Assembly (NCBI RefSeq): GCF_023229105.1
Contig: NZ_JALNZY010000018.1
Span: 1 to 31,040 of the forward strand
Origin: Sulfurimonas sp.
GTDB taxonomy: Bacteria; Campylobacterota; Campylobacteria; Campylobacterales; Sulfurimonadaceae
Length of the DNA stretch: 31,040 bases
Direction of reading: 5' to 3'
A program made the translations under genes and the position numbers. Numbering within the stretch: the stretch's first letter is position 1; every line of letters starts with the position of its first letter. The notes under the pieces were generated by a model. The model saw only the letters and a list, made by a program, of their open reading frames with translations. It had not been told where the DNA came from and ran no database searches. This document shows, piece by piece, positions 1 through 6,864 of the stretch.

Positions 1-240
1 GACCATTTTTTTTGTGTTACCGGAATTAATAATAAAGAAAAAAAAGGTAACTTTCGAAAATTAAAAGATACTTTTAAAATAAATAATAAAATAAAAATAT
101 ACGAGCAATATTGGAATGAAATAATTGAACCGATTAGACAAGCTCCTTGGTATAAAGCAAGTAAACCGACAAACGAACAAGAATTTCAAGTTTGGAGAGG
201 AAGAGTGGCTCTTATGGACGCTTTGCTTTATAATAATTGA
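1..240 (+). CDS. C-terminal end of an unrecognised protein (5' truncated by window edge)
   Basis: Only the last 79 codons lie in the window; the frame is open from the first base to a TGA. The visible part is Asn/Lys-rich at first, then carries aromatic residues (EPIRQAPWYK) and ends in MDALLYNN. I do not recognise the family. The base composition is very AT-rich, and the gene precedes a decayed dinD remnant and palindromic repeats, which suggests the end of an accessory region. The function cannot be assigned from this fragment. A competing frame that opens with TTG at 125 is judged a shadow because it needs an internal weak start and has no ribosome binding site. Confidence 0.6.
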   Translation, partial: DHFFCVTGINNKEKKGNFRKLKDTFKINNKIKIYEQYWNEIIEPIRQAPWYKASKPTNEQEFQVWRGRVALMDALLYNN

Positions 241-341
241 GAAAAAAAGAATGAAATCTATGACAAATAGTAATATATTTTGTTACTCCCAACTTTCCTT
301 GCTATCATACTTTGTAACTATTTGATTTTTGGAGTGTATTA

Positions 342-476
342 ATGATAGAAAAAGAGCTTATTCACAGTCTGACTCAAAGCTTTGAAGATTTTGCAAATAA
401 AACAGACGAGGGTATCGAGCTCTGGTTAAAATATCTAATCGCTCAAAACGGAGACAGCAAAAATAACTATTTGTAG
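342..476 (+). pseudogene. dinD: Remnant of DNA-damage-inducible protein D (dinD) with internal deletion
   Basis: A 44-codon frame preceded by GGAG. Its first half (SLTQSFEDFANKTDEGIELW) matches what I know of the N-terminus of DinD-family proteins, which normally continue with ARDLQ-LLGY. Here that middle part is missing and the frame jumps to YLIAQNGDSK, which matches the family's later RYACYLIAQNGDP segment. It then diverges again (NNYL) and stops, where intact members run on for well over 150 residues. This looks like a gene that lost an internal block of roughly 70 codons and its 3' end. DinD family members are SOS-regulated proteins of poorly known role. No product of normal function is expected. 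The family match is from memory, without alignment. Confidence 0.6.
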
Positions 477-482
477 CTTGGA

Positions 483-562
483 GGCAAGGTTTTAACCTTG
501 CCTGCATTTGACGAGGTTAAAACCTCGTTTCCGAAAGAGATTTTAACGAGGTTGAAACCTTG
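483..562. repeat. Cluster of three short palindromic repeats
   Basis: Three related dyads lie in 80 bp: GGCAAGGTTTTAACCTTGCC (483-502, 9-bp arms), CGAGGTTAAAACCTCG (512-527, 7-bp arms) and CGAGGTTGAAACCTTG (547-562, imperfect). The last two are followed by the similar tails TTTCCGA and CTTCCGA. They share the core GAGGTT-N2-AACCT. The units are adjacent and partly degenerate, like REP-type intergenic repeats, and sit just downstream of the dinD remnant. They have no uniform spacers, so this is not a CRISPR array. The function is unknown. Confidence 0.6.
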
Positions 563-625
563 CTTCCGAGAGAAATGGAAGCGATGCTTTAGCTTCTCTC
601 TTCTAGTACGGATAGATTAAAGTAA

Positions 626-681
626 AAAATAGCTTCAGTAAAAGTGCTAGAACTGCGAGGCAGTTTTATAACAGCTATTTT
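626..681. repeat. Nested inverted repeat (cruciform-like element)
   Basis: An outer 9-bp pair, AAAATAGCT (626-634) and AGCTATTTT (673-681), encloses a perfect inner hairpin AACTGC-GAG-GCAGTT (651-665). Two nested stems within 56 bp are unlikely by chance in such AT-rich sequence. It lies about 70 bp upstream of the Na/Pi cotransporter start, so it could be a leader structure, a small RNA or a remnant of a small inverted-repeat element. I see no other gene between 477 and 748. Confidence 0.4.
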
Positions 682-748
682 CTAAAAGCAAATTTAACTC
701 AAAAGATAGTAGTATGCTAAATAATACTTATCTAAATAGAGGTAATCG

Positions 749-2512
749 GTGTTAAAGAGGTTCTATTTTCAGTTTTTCTTGCTTTTTCTTGCTTTTGCTG
801 TCTTTTATAATAACGACTATAAGATTATTATAGCCGGAATTGCCATCTTTATAGTGGGTATGGCTTTTATGGAGGAGGGTTTTAAGCTCTTTAGCGGTGG
901 TGTGCTTGAGAAGGCTCTACAAGTAAGCACAGATACTCTGCCAAAAGCTATAGGCACAGGATTTGTTGCAACTGCCATTATGCAGAGCTCAACCTTGGTC
1001 TCCATAATAATAATCTCTTTTTTAAGTGCAGAGCTCATAACCTTAAGCGGTGCTATCGGTGTAATATTTGGCTCAAACATAGGTTCAACTACGACTGCAT
1101 GGATAGTCTCCTCGTTTGGTGTAAAGATAGATATAGCGATTTATGCCATGCCTATGATAATCTTTGGCGCAGCTCTTAAGTTCTCAAAGAGCAAGAGTTA
1201 TCAAGGAATCGGAAAGATAATGCTTGGACTCGGGTTTATATTTCTTGGTATTGCTTACATAAAGGATGGTTTTGAGGTTTTGCAAAAAACGATTGATATG
1301 TCAAAATTTGCGGTTGAGGGCTATCTCGGTGCTTTGGTCTATGTGTTGCTTGGGGTGGTGGCAACGGTTGTCATGCAGTCAAGTGCCGCGACGATAACGC
1401 TAATTATTACGGCACTTGCAACAAATCAGATTGTATATATTAATGCGCTTGAACTTGTCATCGGGGCAAATGTAGGGACAACTATTACAGCTGTTCTTGC
1501 TGCATTATCCTCAAATTCAAACGGGAAAAGAGTTGCTTTTGCACACTTCATTATCAAAGTCATAACAGCATTTATAGCGATACTTTTTTTATACCAATTA
1601 AGCGACTTTACAACCTACTTGGCTATAAAAATAGGCATAGATAGTGATGATTATGCTATGCAGTTGGCACTATTTCATACCATCTTTAATGTTATCGGGG
1701 TTATACTTGTAGCTCCTTTTACAAGCAGGCTTGTCAAATATTTAGAAACCCTTTTTATCGAGGTAAATATTTATGCGCTAAAGCCGCTCTATCTTGATAA
1801 TGTTGTCATCAATGTGCCTGATGCCGCAATCGAGTCAATAAAAAAAGAGATAATTCATCTGTATAACAGTGCTGTTGAGGCAATCTCGCACTCCATGTTC
1901 TTGCATCGTCATGAATTTATAAAAAGCGCAGATATAAAAAGCGTTGTGAAAAACTCAAAGATAAATATAAATAGTGATGTAAACGAATTTTATACAAATA
2001 AGATTAAATCACTTTATGGGGAGATTATTCACTACGCAACACTCTCTCAGGAGAAGATGAACGAAGAGGATCAAAACAGGGTCTATGATCTTAAGCTTGC
2101 TTCAAGAGAGATTGTTGAGGCGGTAAAAAACATGAGAGATTTGCAAAAAAACATCTATTATTACTCCAAGTCAAGAAACAGTTATGTCAAAGATGAGTAC
2201 AACAATTTAAGGGTATATATTGCAAAGACGATAGATACTATAGAGAGGCTAAAGGAGCATGATGACGAGCTTGATGTCATGTCAACGATAGAGCTTCTAA
2301 GAGAGAGCACAAAAACACTCGACAGCATAAAAAACAGCAGAATAGATACCCTTATACGAGAAAACAAGATTGATTCAAAAATGGCAACCTCGCTTATTAA
2401 CGATAGCTCCTTTGCGTATGGGGTAATACAAAATTTGATACAAGCCGCTACAATATTGTGGATAAAAGATGTAAATATCAGAACGCTGGGGGCTCAAGAT
2501 GAATATAAATAA
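749..2512 (+). CDS. Na+/phosphate cotransporter (NptA/Na_Pi_cotrans family) with PhoU-like C-terminus
   Basis: Inner-membrane symporter expected to import phosphate with sodium. The first ~340 residues are strongly hydrophobic and contain the duplicated family signatures: MQSST and MQSSAATIT, each followed by GSNIGSTTTA or GANVGTTITA. The remaining ~240 residues are charged and helical, as in the PhoU-like domain common in bacterial members. At 587 residues the length is normal for this two-part architecture. The start is GTG, chosen because AGAGG sits six bases upstream and the first transmembrane helix follows at once. Its stop lies inside the next small gene, so the two are probably co-translated. 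No Pho box was recognised. Confidence 0.93.
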   Translation: MLKRFYFQFFLLFLAFAVFYNNDYKIIIAGIAIFIVGMAFMEEGFKLFSGGVLEKALQVSTDTLPKAIGTGFVATAIMQSSTLVSIIIISFLSAELITLSGAIGVIFGSNIGSTTTAWIVSSFGVKIDIAIYAMPMIIFGAALKFSKSKSYQGIGKIMLGLGFIFLGIAYIKDGFEVLQKTIDMSKFAVEGYLGALVYVLLGVVATVVMQSSAATITLIITALATNQIVYINALELVIGANVGTTITAVLAALSSNSNGKRVAFAHFIIKVITAFIAILFLYQLSDFTTYLAIKIGIDSDDYAMQLALFHTIFNVIGVILVAPFTSRLVKYLETLFIEVNIYALKPLYLDNVVINVPDAAIESIKKEIIHLYNSAVEAISHSMFLHRHEFIKSADIKSVVKNSKININSDVNEFYTNKIKSLYGEIIHYATLSQEKMNEEDQNRVYDLKLASREIVEAVKNMRDLQKNIYYYSKSRNSYVKDEYNNLRVYIAKTIDTIERLKEHDDELDVMSTIELLRESTKTLDSIKNSRIDTLIRENKIDSKMATSLINDSSFAYGVIQNLIQAATILWIKDVNIRTLGAQDEYK

Positions 2513-2705
2513 GGTGTTTAAGGGAATAGAGAAGCTTTTTTTTAGCAAAATTGATGACAAACAAAAAAAAGAGGAACTCCAAGAGAAGCTTCATGAAAAG
2601 ATACAACAGACGAAAAAAGAGATAAAAAATGCTCAAAGCAGTGAAGATGTTGAGAATTTAAGAGCTAAGCTCTACATCCTTAAAAAACTTCTTGATAGAG
2701 TTTAA
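2499..2705 (+). CDS. Small coiled-coil protein of unknown function
   Basis: A 68-residue Lys/Glu-rich protein starting inside the last 14 bases of the phosphate cotransporter gene, which points to translational coupling. From residue ~20 on it is almost entirely predicted helix with heptad-like spacing of Leu/Ile (ELQEKLHEKIQQTKKEIKNA), and it ends with LRAKLYILKKLLDRV. It has no signal peptide or membrane segment. Its position suggests a cytoplasmic partner of the transporter's PhoU-like domain, but that is inference; I do not recognise the family. Low-complexity composition could in principle produce such a frame by chance, yet the overlap and clean ATG favour a real gene. Confidence 0.65.
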   Translation: MNINKVFKGIEKLFFSKIDDKQKKEELQEKLHEKIQQTKKEIKNAQSSEDVENLRAKLYILKKLLDRV

Positions 2706-2750
2706 GATAAGAAGTAAATAAAGCATCAAAAGAGGAGAAACAACCATTTT

Positions 2751-2773
2751 ATATGCTTAGTTAGCATATTTTT
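2751..2773 (+). terminator. Probable intrinsic terminator after the Na/Pi operon
   Basis: Perfect 7-bp stem ATATGCT (2751-2757) with AGCATAT (2763-2769), loop TAGTT, then four T. It lies 45 bp after the coiled-coil gene and before the next promoter region. The stem is AT-rich, so it is a modest terminator. Confidence 0.5.
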
Positions 2774-2894
2774 AACTACTTTTCACGTTCTTTCATGGCA
2801 AAAAAACATTAAATTATTCTTACATATTTCACTGCTAACACTCCGCTAATGCAATAAGTTCATAATACCGCTATCAAAAACAAAAGGATAAGTT

Positions 2895-3185
2895 ATGAAA
2901 AAGTTAAGTCTGATTTTTTTAAGTGCAGTTGCTGCTTTTGCAGTTGACTATAGCGCTATGAGTACAGAGGAACTTCGAGCAGCAAGAGGAAGCGTTGCGG
3001 AGGCAGATCGTAGTGCATTTCAGGGTGAGATGCAATCTCGCATGCAGACGCTAAGCCCAGAGGAGAGACAAGCCGAATCAAGCAACATGCGCCAAAGCAA
3101 GTCTGGTACGCAGGACGGTAGCGGTTCACAAATGCGTCAAGGTGGAGGCGGCGGAGGAGGTAAACAATATAGAGGAGGAAGATAA
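2895..3185 (+). CDS. Small secreted DUF1104-like protein, Gly-rich C-terminus
   Basis: A 96-residue protein with a signal peptide (MKKLSLIFLSAVAAFA, cleavage likely before VDYSAMS). The mature part starts DYSAMSTEELRAARGSV and continues with SRMQTLSPEERQAE, the layout I associate with DUF1104 proteins of Campylobacterota; the LSPEER segment also recalls the LTxxQ motif of Spy/CpxP periplasmic chaperones. The C-terminus is a Gly run ending KQYRGGR. A similar ending (PKYQGGRQ) occurs in the protein at 5682-6017, suggesting two related periplasmic proteins flanking the two-component system. The start is supported by AAAGGA seven bases upstream of ATG. The molecular function is unknown. Confidence 0.75.
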   Translation: MKKLSLIFLSAVAAFAVDYSAMSTEELRAARGSVAEADRSAFQGEMQSRMQTLSPEERQAESSNMRQSKSGTQDGSGSQMRQGGGGGGGKQYRGGR

Positions 3186-3241
3186 TGTTTTTTAGAGAGC
3201 TTGAATGCTGGCTTGAAAAAATGGCGGAAATACTATTTTAA
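3185..3241 (+). CDS. Possible 18-residue peptide overlapping the preceding stop
   Basis: The ATG shares its A with the TAA of the previous gene (TAATG), and a near-perfect ribosome binding site AGGAGG lies six bases upstream. The peptide MFFRELECWLEKMAEILF is amphipathic. The ribosome binding site is also part of Gly-Gly-Arg codons of the upstream gene, so its presence may be coincidental. It has no family match; listed as a weak candidate only. Confidence 0.25.
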   Translation: MFFRELECWLEKMAEILF

Positions 3242-3255
3242 ATAAACAATGAGAG

Positions 3256-3327
3256 GCAACAAACAACAGTTGTCCATGCCAATAAAACGAATGCGTTCGT
3301 TTTATTGCGTAACATCAATGAAAAGGA
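3256..3327 (+). repeat. Intergenic structured repeat, copy A (divergent, shortened)
   Basis: Related to copies at 3883-3999 and 7942-8044. It contains a perfect 11-bp stem AATAAAACGAA (3281-3291) with TTCGTTTTATT (3296-3306), loop TGCG, and the conserved tail GTAACATCA followed by AAAAGGA, which serves as the ribosome binding site of the next gene. The leading GTCC-TGCC segment is also shared with copy B. The 5' hairpin of the other copies is not recognisable here. Confidence 0.65.
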
Positions 3328-3334
3328 AATGAAG

Positions 3335-3874
3335 ATGAAAAAAGTGCAAAATAAGCAGATGGGAAAAATGCAAAACGGTGCAGAGATGCAAAAAGGTTCG
3401 GTAAACGCTTTGATGGTTGCAGACGGAGAAATTCAAAATATTACTCTTAATGAAGCGGAGGTTGAGTCTCTTCTTTACATGATTGAAGAGGAGAAGATGT
3501 CCCGTGATATTTATGATGCACTCTATGAACTAACGGGCATAGATAGTTTTGATGTTATTTCAAATTCTGAACAGAAACATTATGATAAACTCCTTGAAGT
3601 AGCTTCAAAAGCAGGAGTAGATACAACGACTATCAGTGATGAAGCGGGTGTTTATATAAATAGTGAGATTCAAGATCTCTACACAACGTTGCTTGCACAA
3701 GGCTCGCTTTCACTTGAAGATGCAGTAGATGTGGGGATTTTAATAGAGCAGACGGAAATTGCGGACTTGCAAAGCACTATAGAAGGTACGGACATAACGC
3801 TTTTGGGGCAGGTTTACTCCCACTTTTTGGATGCTTCACAAAATCATTTGGTAGCACTTGAGTCGATAGCATAA
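3335..3874 (+). CDS. DUF2202 ferritin-like domain protein
   Basis: A protein of about 179 residues. After a Met/Lys/Gln-rich leader the core (residues ~20-179) is predicted all-helical and carries the DUF2202 hallmarks: EVESLLYMIEEEKMSRDIY, then NSEQKHYDKLLE, and a second helical half with LIEQTEIADLQ and HFLDASQNHLVAL. The paired Glu and E-x-x-H motifs resemble di-iron ferritin-like sites; the biochemical role in this family is not established. The ATG at 3335 is preferred to the TTG at 3305 because the latter lies inside the repeat element, whereas AGGA sits seven bases before 3335. No clear signal peptide is seen with this start. It stands between two repeat copies and upstream of the two-component genes. 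Confidence 0.8.
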   Translation: MKKVQNKQMGKMQNGAEMQKGSVNALMVADGEIQNITLNEAEVESLLYMIEEEKMSRDIYDALYELTGIDSFDVISNSEQKHYDKLLEVASKAGVDTTTISDEAGVYINSEIQDLYTTLLAQGSLSLEDAVDVGILIEQTEIADLQSTIEGTDITLLGQVYSHFLDASQNHLVALESIA

Positions 3875-3882
3875 GCAAAAAA

Positions 3883-3999
3883 ACGCTAAATAATTCTCGA
3901 AAAGCATAGTTTTTCGCAGCTTTAGGGGGTTGTAGGGGCATCTGTCCCTGCCATTAAAACGGACGCGTTCGTTTTAATGTGTAACATCAGTAAAAAGGA
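3883..3999 (+). repeat. Intergenic structured repeat, copy B
   Basis: About 115 bp. It has three stems in order: CGAAAA/TTTTTCG (3898-3916), AGGG/CCCT (3934-3949) and a long stem ATTAAAACGGAC (3953-3964) with GTTCGTTTTAAT (3967-3978) containing one G-T pair. Between them is the shared segment AGCTTTAGGGGGTTG. The tail GTAACATCAGTAAAAAGGA ends in the ribosome binding site of the response regulator. Copy C on the other strand matches across the whole length with scattered changes. Confidence 0.8.
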
Positions 4000-4005
4000 T
4001 AAAAA

Positions 4006-4638
4006 ACGGCTATTTTACTTTTAGAAGATGATATAGTGCTTGGTGAAACTCTTTATGAGATGCTGCTTGAGAGCGGGTATGAGGTTGATTGGGTTTTGGA
4101 TGGCAATGCAGCTTGTGAAGCATCGTGGCAAAAGAGGTATGATCTCTATATTTTTGATGTAAACGTACCTCAGATAAACGGCTTTGATTTGCTTGAACAG
4201 CTTCGCAGTGCCGATGATGCCACACCTACCCTTTTTATCAGCGCTATGACCGACCTTAAAGCCATGACAAAGGGCTTTAGGGTCGGAGCAAACGACTATA
4301 TAAAAAAGCCGTTTTATCCGCAAGAGTTGCTGCTGCGCATTGAAGCGAGATTTTTAAAAAAGCAGACACTTCTTTCTTATGGGAAAATCAGCTACAACCC
4401 GCAAAATGATGAGGTAAAAAAAGATGAAAAACTTATCTCTTTAGGAGATGTACAACTTCCTCTTTTGCGACTTTTTATTAAAAATGTAGGTAGAACGATA
4501 AGCAAAGAGTTTCTTTTTGATGTTATGGAACACCCAAGCGAGAGTGCTTTGCGAGTGGCTATTAACAAACTTAAATCTACTACTGAGTGGGAGATTGTCA
4601 ATATTCGTGGCATAGGATATCGCATTGAGAAGAGCTGA
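4006..4638 (+). CDS. OmpR/PhoB-type response regulator with ACG at the expected start
   Basis: Two-component DNA-binding regulator of about 210 residues. The receiver domain (1-~115) shows the acidic pocket LLLEDD, the phospho-acceptor in YIFDVNVPQ (Asp ~51), SAM around the switch Ser/Thr, and the conserved Lys in IKKPF. The C-terminal winged helix contains RTISKEFLFDVM, ALRVAINKLK and the final NIRGIGYRIE. The family start would be AILLLEDD preceded by Met, but the codon there is ACG, six bases after AAGGA. The next usual start, GTG at 4036, would delete the first beta strand and the acidic pocket. Either ACG is used as a weak start, or this is a mutation or sequence error. It overlaps the histidine kinase gene by 14 bases. 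Confidence 0.85.
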   Translation, partial: TAILLLEDDIVLGETLYEMLLESGYEVDWVLDGNAACEASWQKRYDLYIFDVNVPQINGFDLLEQLRSADDATPTLFISAMTDLKAMTKGFRVGANDYIKKPFYPQELLLRIEARFLKKQTLLSYGKISYNPQNDEVKKDEKLISLGDVQLPLLRLFIKNVGRTISKEFLFDVMEHPSESALRVAINKLKSTTEWEIVNIRGIGYRIEKS

Positions 4639-5680
4639 AAGAGAGTCATTTTTAAAGAGTTTTGGAGTTTTCTTTCTTTCTTTGTCTCTTTTGAGTGGGG
4701 TGCTTGCCTATCTGTACTATTTGAAACAAATCCATGAGTTTCAAGAGAAGGTATACACTGAGATGCAGCTGTGCAGTTACACGCTTAGGTGTGGGGAGTA
4801 TATGTTTGATTTTGTAGATCTTGAGCATAAAAAACTCTATCGTATGATTGAGGAGCAAGGCGAACTTTTTGCTCACTTTTCTATTCCAAAAAATGACAAA
4901 TATGCACTTAAGCTAAGCCTTGAGAGAGATAAATACCAAAAGTATCTTGAAGATATAAAAATTGTTGTTTTAAAACAGTATCTTTTAGCGCTTTTGACAC
5001 TTGCCACACTCTCTTTGCTTTTTTCGCTTTATGCACTTCATCCGCTAAGAAATGCGCTGCGTCTCACAGAGGAGTTTAGCCGTGACATACTTCATGACCT
5101 CGGCACACCCCTTGCGGCTTTACGCCTTAATGTAACTCTTTTGCATGCAATGCCCGGTGATGAGAAAAAAATCAAAAGAGTCTCCCAAAGTATCGATACA
5201 ATCGCATCACTTGGGGATAATTTGCGAAGTTATCTTGAGGGGCATGCCTATCAAAAAGAGGAGATTGACCTTTTTGAGCTTTTAAAAGAGAGAGTTGCGC
5301 TCTTTGAAAAACTATATCCGAACATCACCTTTTCGCTCAACGGGGTAATGTTTTTAATTGAAGCAAATTATGATGCCATGATACGCGTCATTGACAATAT
5401 TTTAAGCAATGCTGCAAAGTACAACAAAATAAATGGTTTTGTAAAAATAGATATTAATACAAAGAACAAAACACTTAGAATTGAGGATAGTGGCAAGGGG
5501 ATTAAGAATCCAAAAATGGTTTTTGAGAGATTTTATAAGGAACAAGAACGAGGAATGGGGATTGGTTTGCATATCGTAAAAAAGTTTTGCGATGCACTAA
5601 AAATCGGCATTGAACTTGAGAGTGAAATTTCAAAAGGAACAGTTTTTATGCTTCATTTAAACAATGTAGTAAGGAGATAA
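4625..5680 (+). CDS. Membrane sensor histidine kinase, partner of the preceding regulator
   Basis: 351 residues. One membrane helix (~12-33) and a second (~118-137) bracket a ~85-residue periplasmic sensor that contains two cysteines (MQLCSYTLRCGEYM). No HAMP linker is evident: the H-box (FSRDILHDLGTPLAAL, His157) follows the second helix within 20 residues. ATP-binding boxes are all visible: N box DNILSNAAKYN, G1 IEDSGKGI, F box FERFYKEQ, G2 GMGIGLHIVKK. The start is TTG inside the regulator gene, supported by AGGA seven bases upstream. The stop is followed at once by a secreted Spy/CpxP-like gene, recalling the Cpx arrangement of envelope-stress sensing. The signal is unknown; the paired periplasmic cysteines could sense redox or metal. 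Confidence 0.9.
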   Translation: MRRAERESFLKSFGVFFLSLSLLSGVLAYLYYLKQIHEFQEKVYTEMQLCSYTLRCGEYMFDFVDLEHKKLYRMIEEQGELFAHFSIPKNDKYALKLSLERDKYQKYLEDIKIVVLKQYLLALLTLATLSLLFSLYALHPLRNALRLTEEFSRDILHDLGTPLAALRLNVTLLHAMPGDEKKIKRVSQSIDTIASLGDNLRSYLEGHAYQKEEIDLFELLKERVALFEKLYPNITFSLNGVMFLIEANYDAMIRVIDNILSNAAKYNKINGFVKIDINTKNKTLRIEDSGKGIKNPKMVFERFYKEQERGMGIGLHIVKKFCDALKIGIELESEISKGTVFMLHLNNVVRR

Positions 5681-5681
5681 A

Positions 5682-6017
5682 ATGAACAAGCAAAAATATA
5701 TATTGACGGTTTTGCTGCTCTTTGTAACTTTTGGGCATGCAGACGATATTAGTGCGCAGATAGAGGCGATGAAAGAAGCTGCGCCAAAAGAGAGAGTTGA
5801 GATGATGAATCGTCTAAAAGCTCAAATCGCTGCTATGAATGAAGAGCAGAGAGCACAAGCTCTCGGGATGCTTCAAGGCAGCATGCAGCAAGAAAAAAAT
5901 AGAGATAAAAATTATTTTGAACATAGAATGAACCAGAATAGACCGACAGGGGCAAGGCAGATGCAGCAAAGAGGCATGCAGCCATCACAGCCGAAATATC
6001 AAGGCGGCAGACAGTGA
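5682..6017 (+). CDS. Small secreted Spy/CpxP-like protein in the two-component operon
   Basis: 111 residues with a signal peptide (MNKQKYILTVLLLFVTFGHA, cleavage likely before DDISAQ). The mature N-terminal half is helical (RVEMMNRLKAQIAAMNEEQR) and resembles the LTxxQ-type repeats of periplasmic Spy/CpxP proteins. The C-terminal half is Gln/Met/Arg-rich and disordered, ending PKYQGGRQ, which echoes the end of the protein at 2895-3185. AAGGAG stands five bases before its ATG, which follows the kinase stop by one base. Its own stop overlaps the next gene's GTG. By analogy with CpxP, it may be both target and modulator of the adjacent kinase; this is inference. Met-rich tails sometimes bind copper, but no such claim is proven here. 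Confidence 0.75.
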   Translation: MNKQKYILTVLLLFVTFGHADDISAQIEAMKEAAPKERVEMMNRLKAQIAAMNEEQRAQALGMLQGSMQQEKNRDKNYFEHRMNQNRPTGARQMQQRGMQPSQPKYQGGRQ

Positions 6018-6817
6018 AAAAAATAGTGCTGCTCTTTTTTGCAACCGTTACGCTTGGCATGGCATATATGGATAGCGATATCGACGGCGTGGAGGATATA
6101 TATGATAAATGCCCACAAACACCTTTTAGCGATTTGGTCGATTATGATGGATGCAGTATCCATGGCGGTGCAAAAGAGTTTTATTTTGATATTATTTTTG
6201 GCATGGGATTTTCGCAAACAAACTACACTTTGCAAGAGAGTGCCGACACGATAACTACCTTTATGCAAAGTGATTTTTACATGGACAATATAACGCTGCA
6301 AGCCGTCATCTCTCGCTATCGCTCTGATACTCAAGATTCTAGTGGATGGGATGATACTACGCTTGCCCTTTTTTATAAACTCCCTCTAAGCGATACTTTT
6401 TCTCTCAATCTTTTAACCGCGTTGGTTTTTCCGACATATAAAAGCTCTTACGGTAATGAGGCACTTGACTACAGAGTAGGGTTTAATTTTAGCTATTTGG
6501 TGGATGAAAAAAATTATCTCTTTGGGGGTTACAGCTACACTTTTGTCAATGATTCTGATTTTGGATTTATTACATATCAAAATACGAAATCACTTCATGT
6601 CGGGATTACGCACAAGCCAACTTTGCAAAAGAGTTATACTCTCTCATATGTCATTAACGAGAGCATCTATAAAAATATTACCGCAATTAAAACACTTGGC
6701 GCAGGTTACTCCCTTGATTTGAATCGAAACTGGTTTGTGGATGCGTGTTATGATTATGGACTCAGTGACTCTGCAAGTAAACACTCTTTTTCTCTCTCCA
6801 TTGGATATTTTTTTTAA
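6014..6817 (+). CDS. Outer-membrane beta-barrel protein with calcium-type (TSP3) repeat
   Basis: 267 residues with a signal peptide (KKIVLLFFATVTLGMA). Directly after it comes DSDIDGVEDIYDKCPQTP, a thrombospondin type 3 calcium-binding repeat, with a second Cys in DYDGCS. The rest alternates aromatic and polar residues in about ten strands and ends SFSLSIGYFF, a typical terminal beta-strand with a final Phe. It is therefore a probable outer-membrane channel or anchor protein. The GTG start overlaps the previous stop (GTGA), placing it as the last gene of the regulator-kinase-periplasmic protein operon. The specific substrate is unknown. Confidence 0.75.
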   Translation: MKKIVLLFFATVTLGMAYMDSDIDGVEDIYDKCPQTPFSDLVDYDGCSIHGGAKEFYFDIIFGMGFSQTNYTLQESADTITTFMQSDFYMDNITLQAVISRYRSDTQDSSGWDDTTLALFYKLPLSDTFSLNLLTALVFPTYKSSYGNEALDYRVGFNFSYLVDEKNYLFGGYSYTFVNDSDFGFITYQNTKSLHVGITHKPTLQKSYTLSYVINESIYKNITAIKTLGAGYSLDLNRNWFVDACYDYGLSDSASKHSFSLSIGYFF

Positions 6818-6864
6818 TTAGAGCACTCAATTTATTGCCACTTGCGCTGAGAAAATAGCAACTT

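Noticed and set aside
483..562. Possible CRISPR-like array
   Set aside because: Only three degenerate dyads with unequal short spacing and no cas genes.
3305..3334. TTG start for the DUF2202 gene
   Set aside because: Lies in the stem and tail of the repeat element; AGGA is spaced correctly only for the ATG at 3335.
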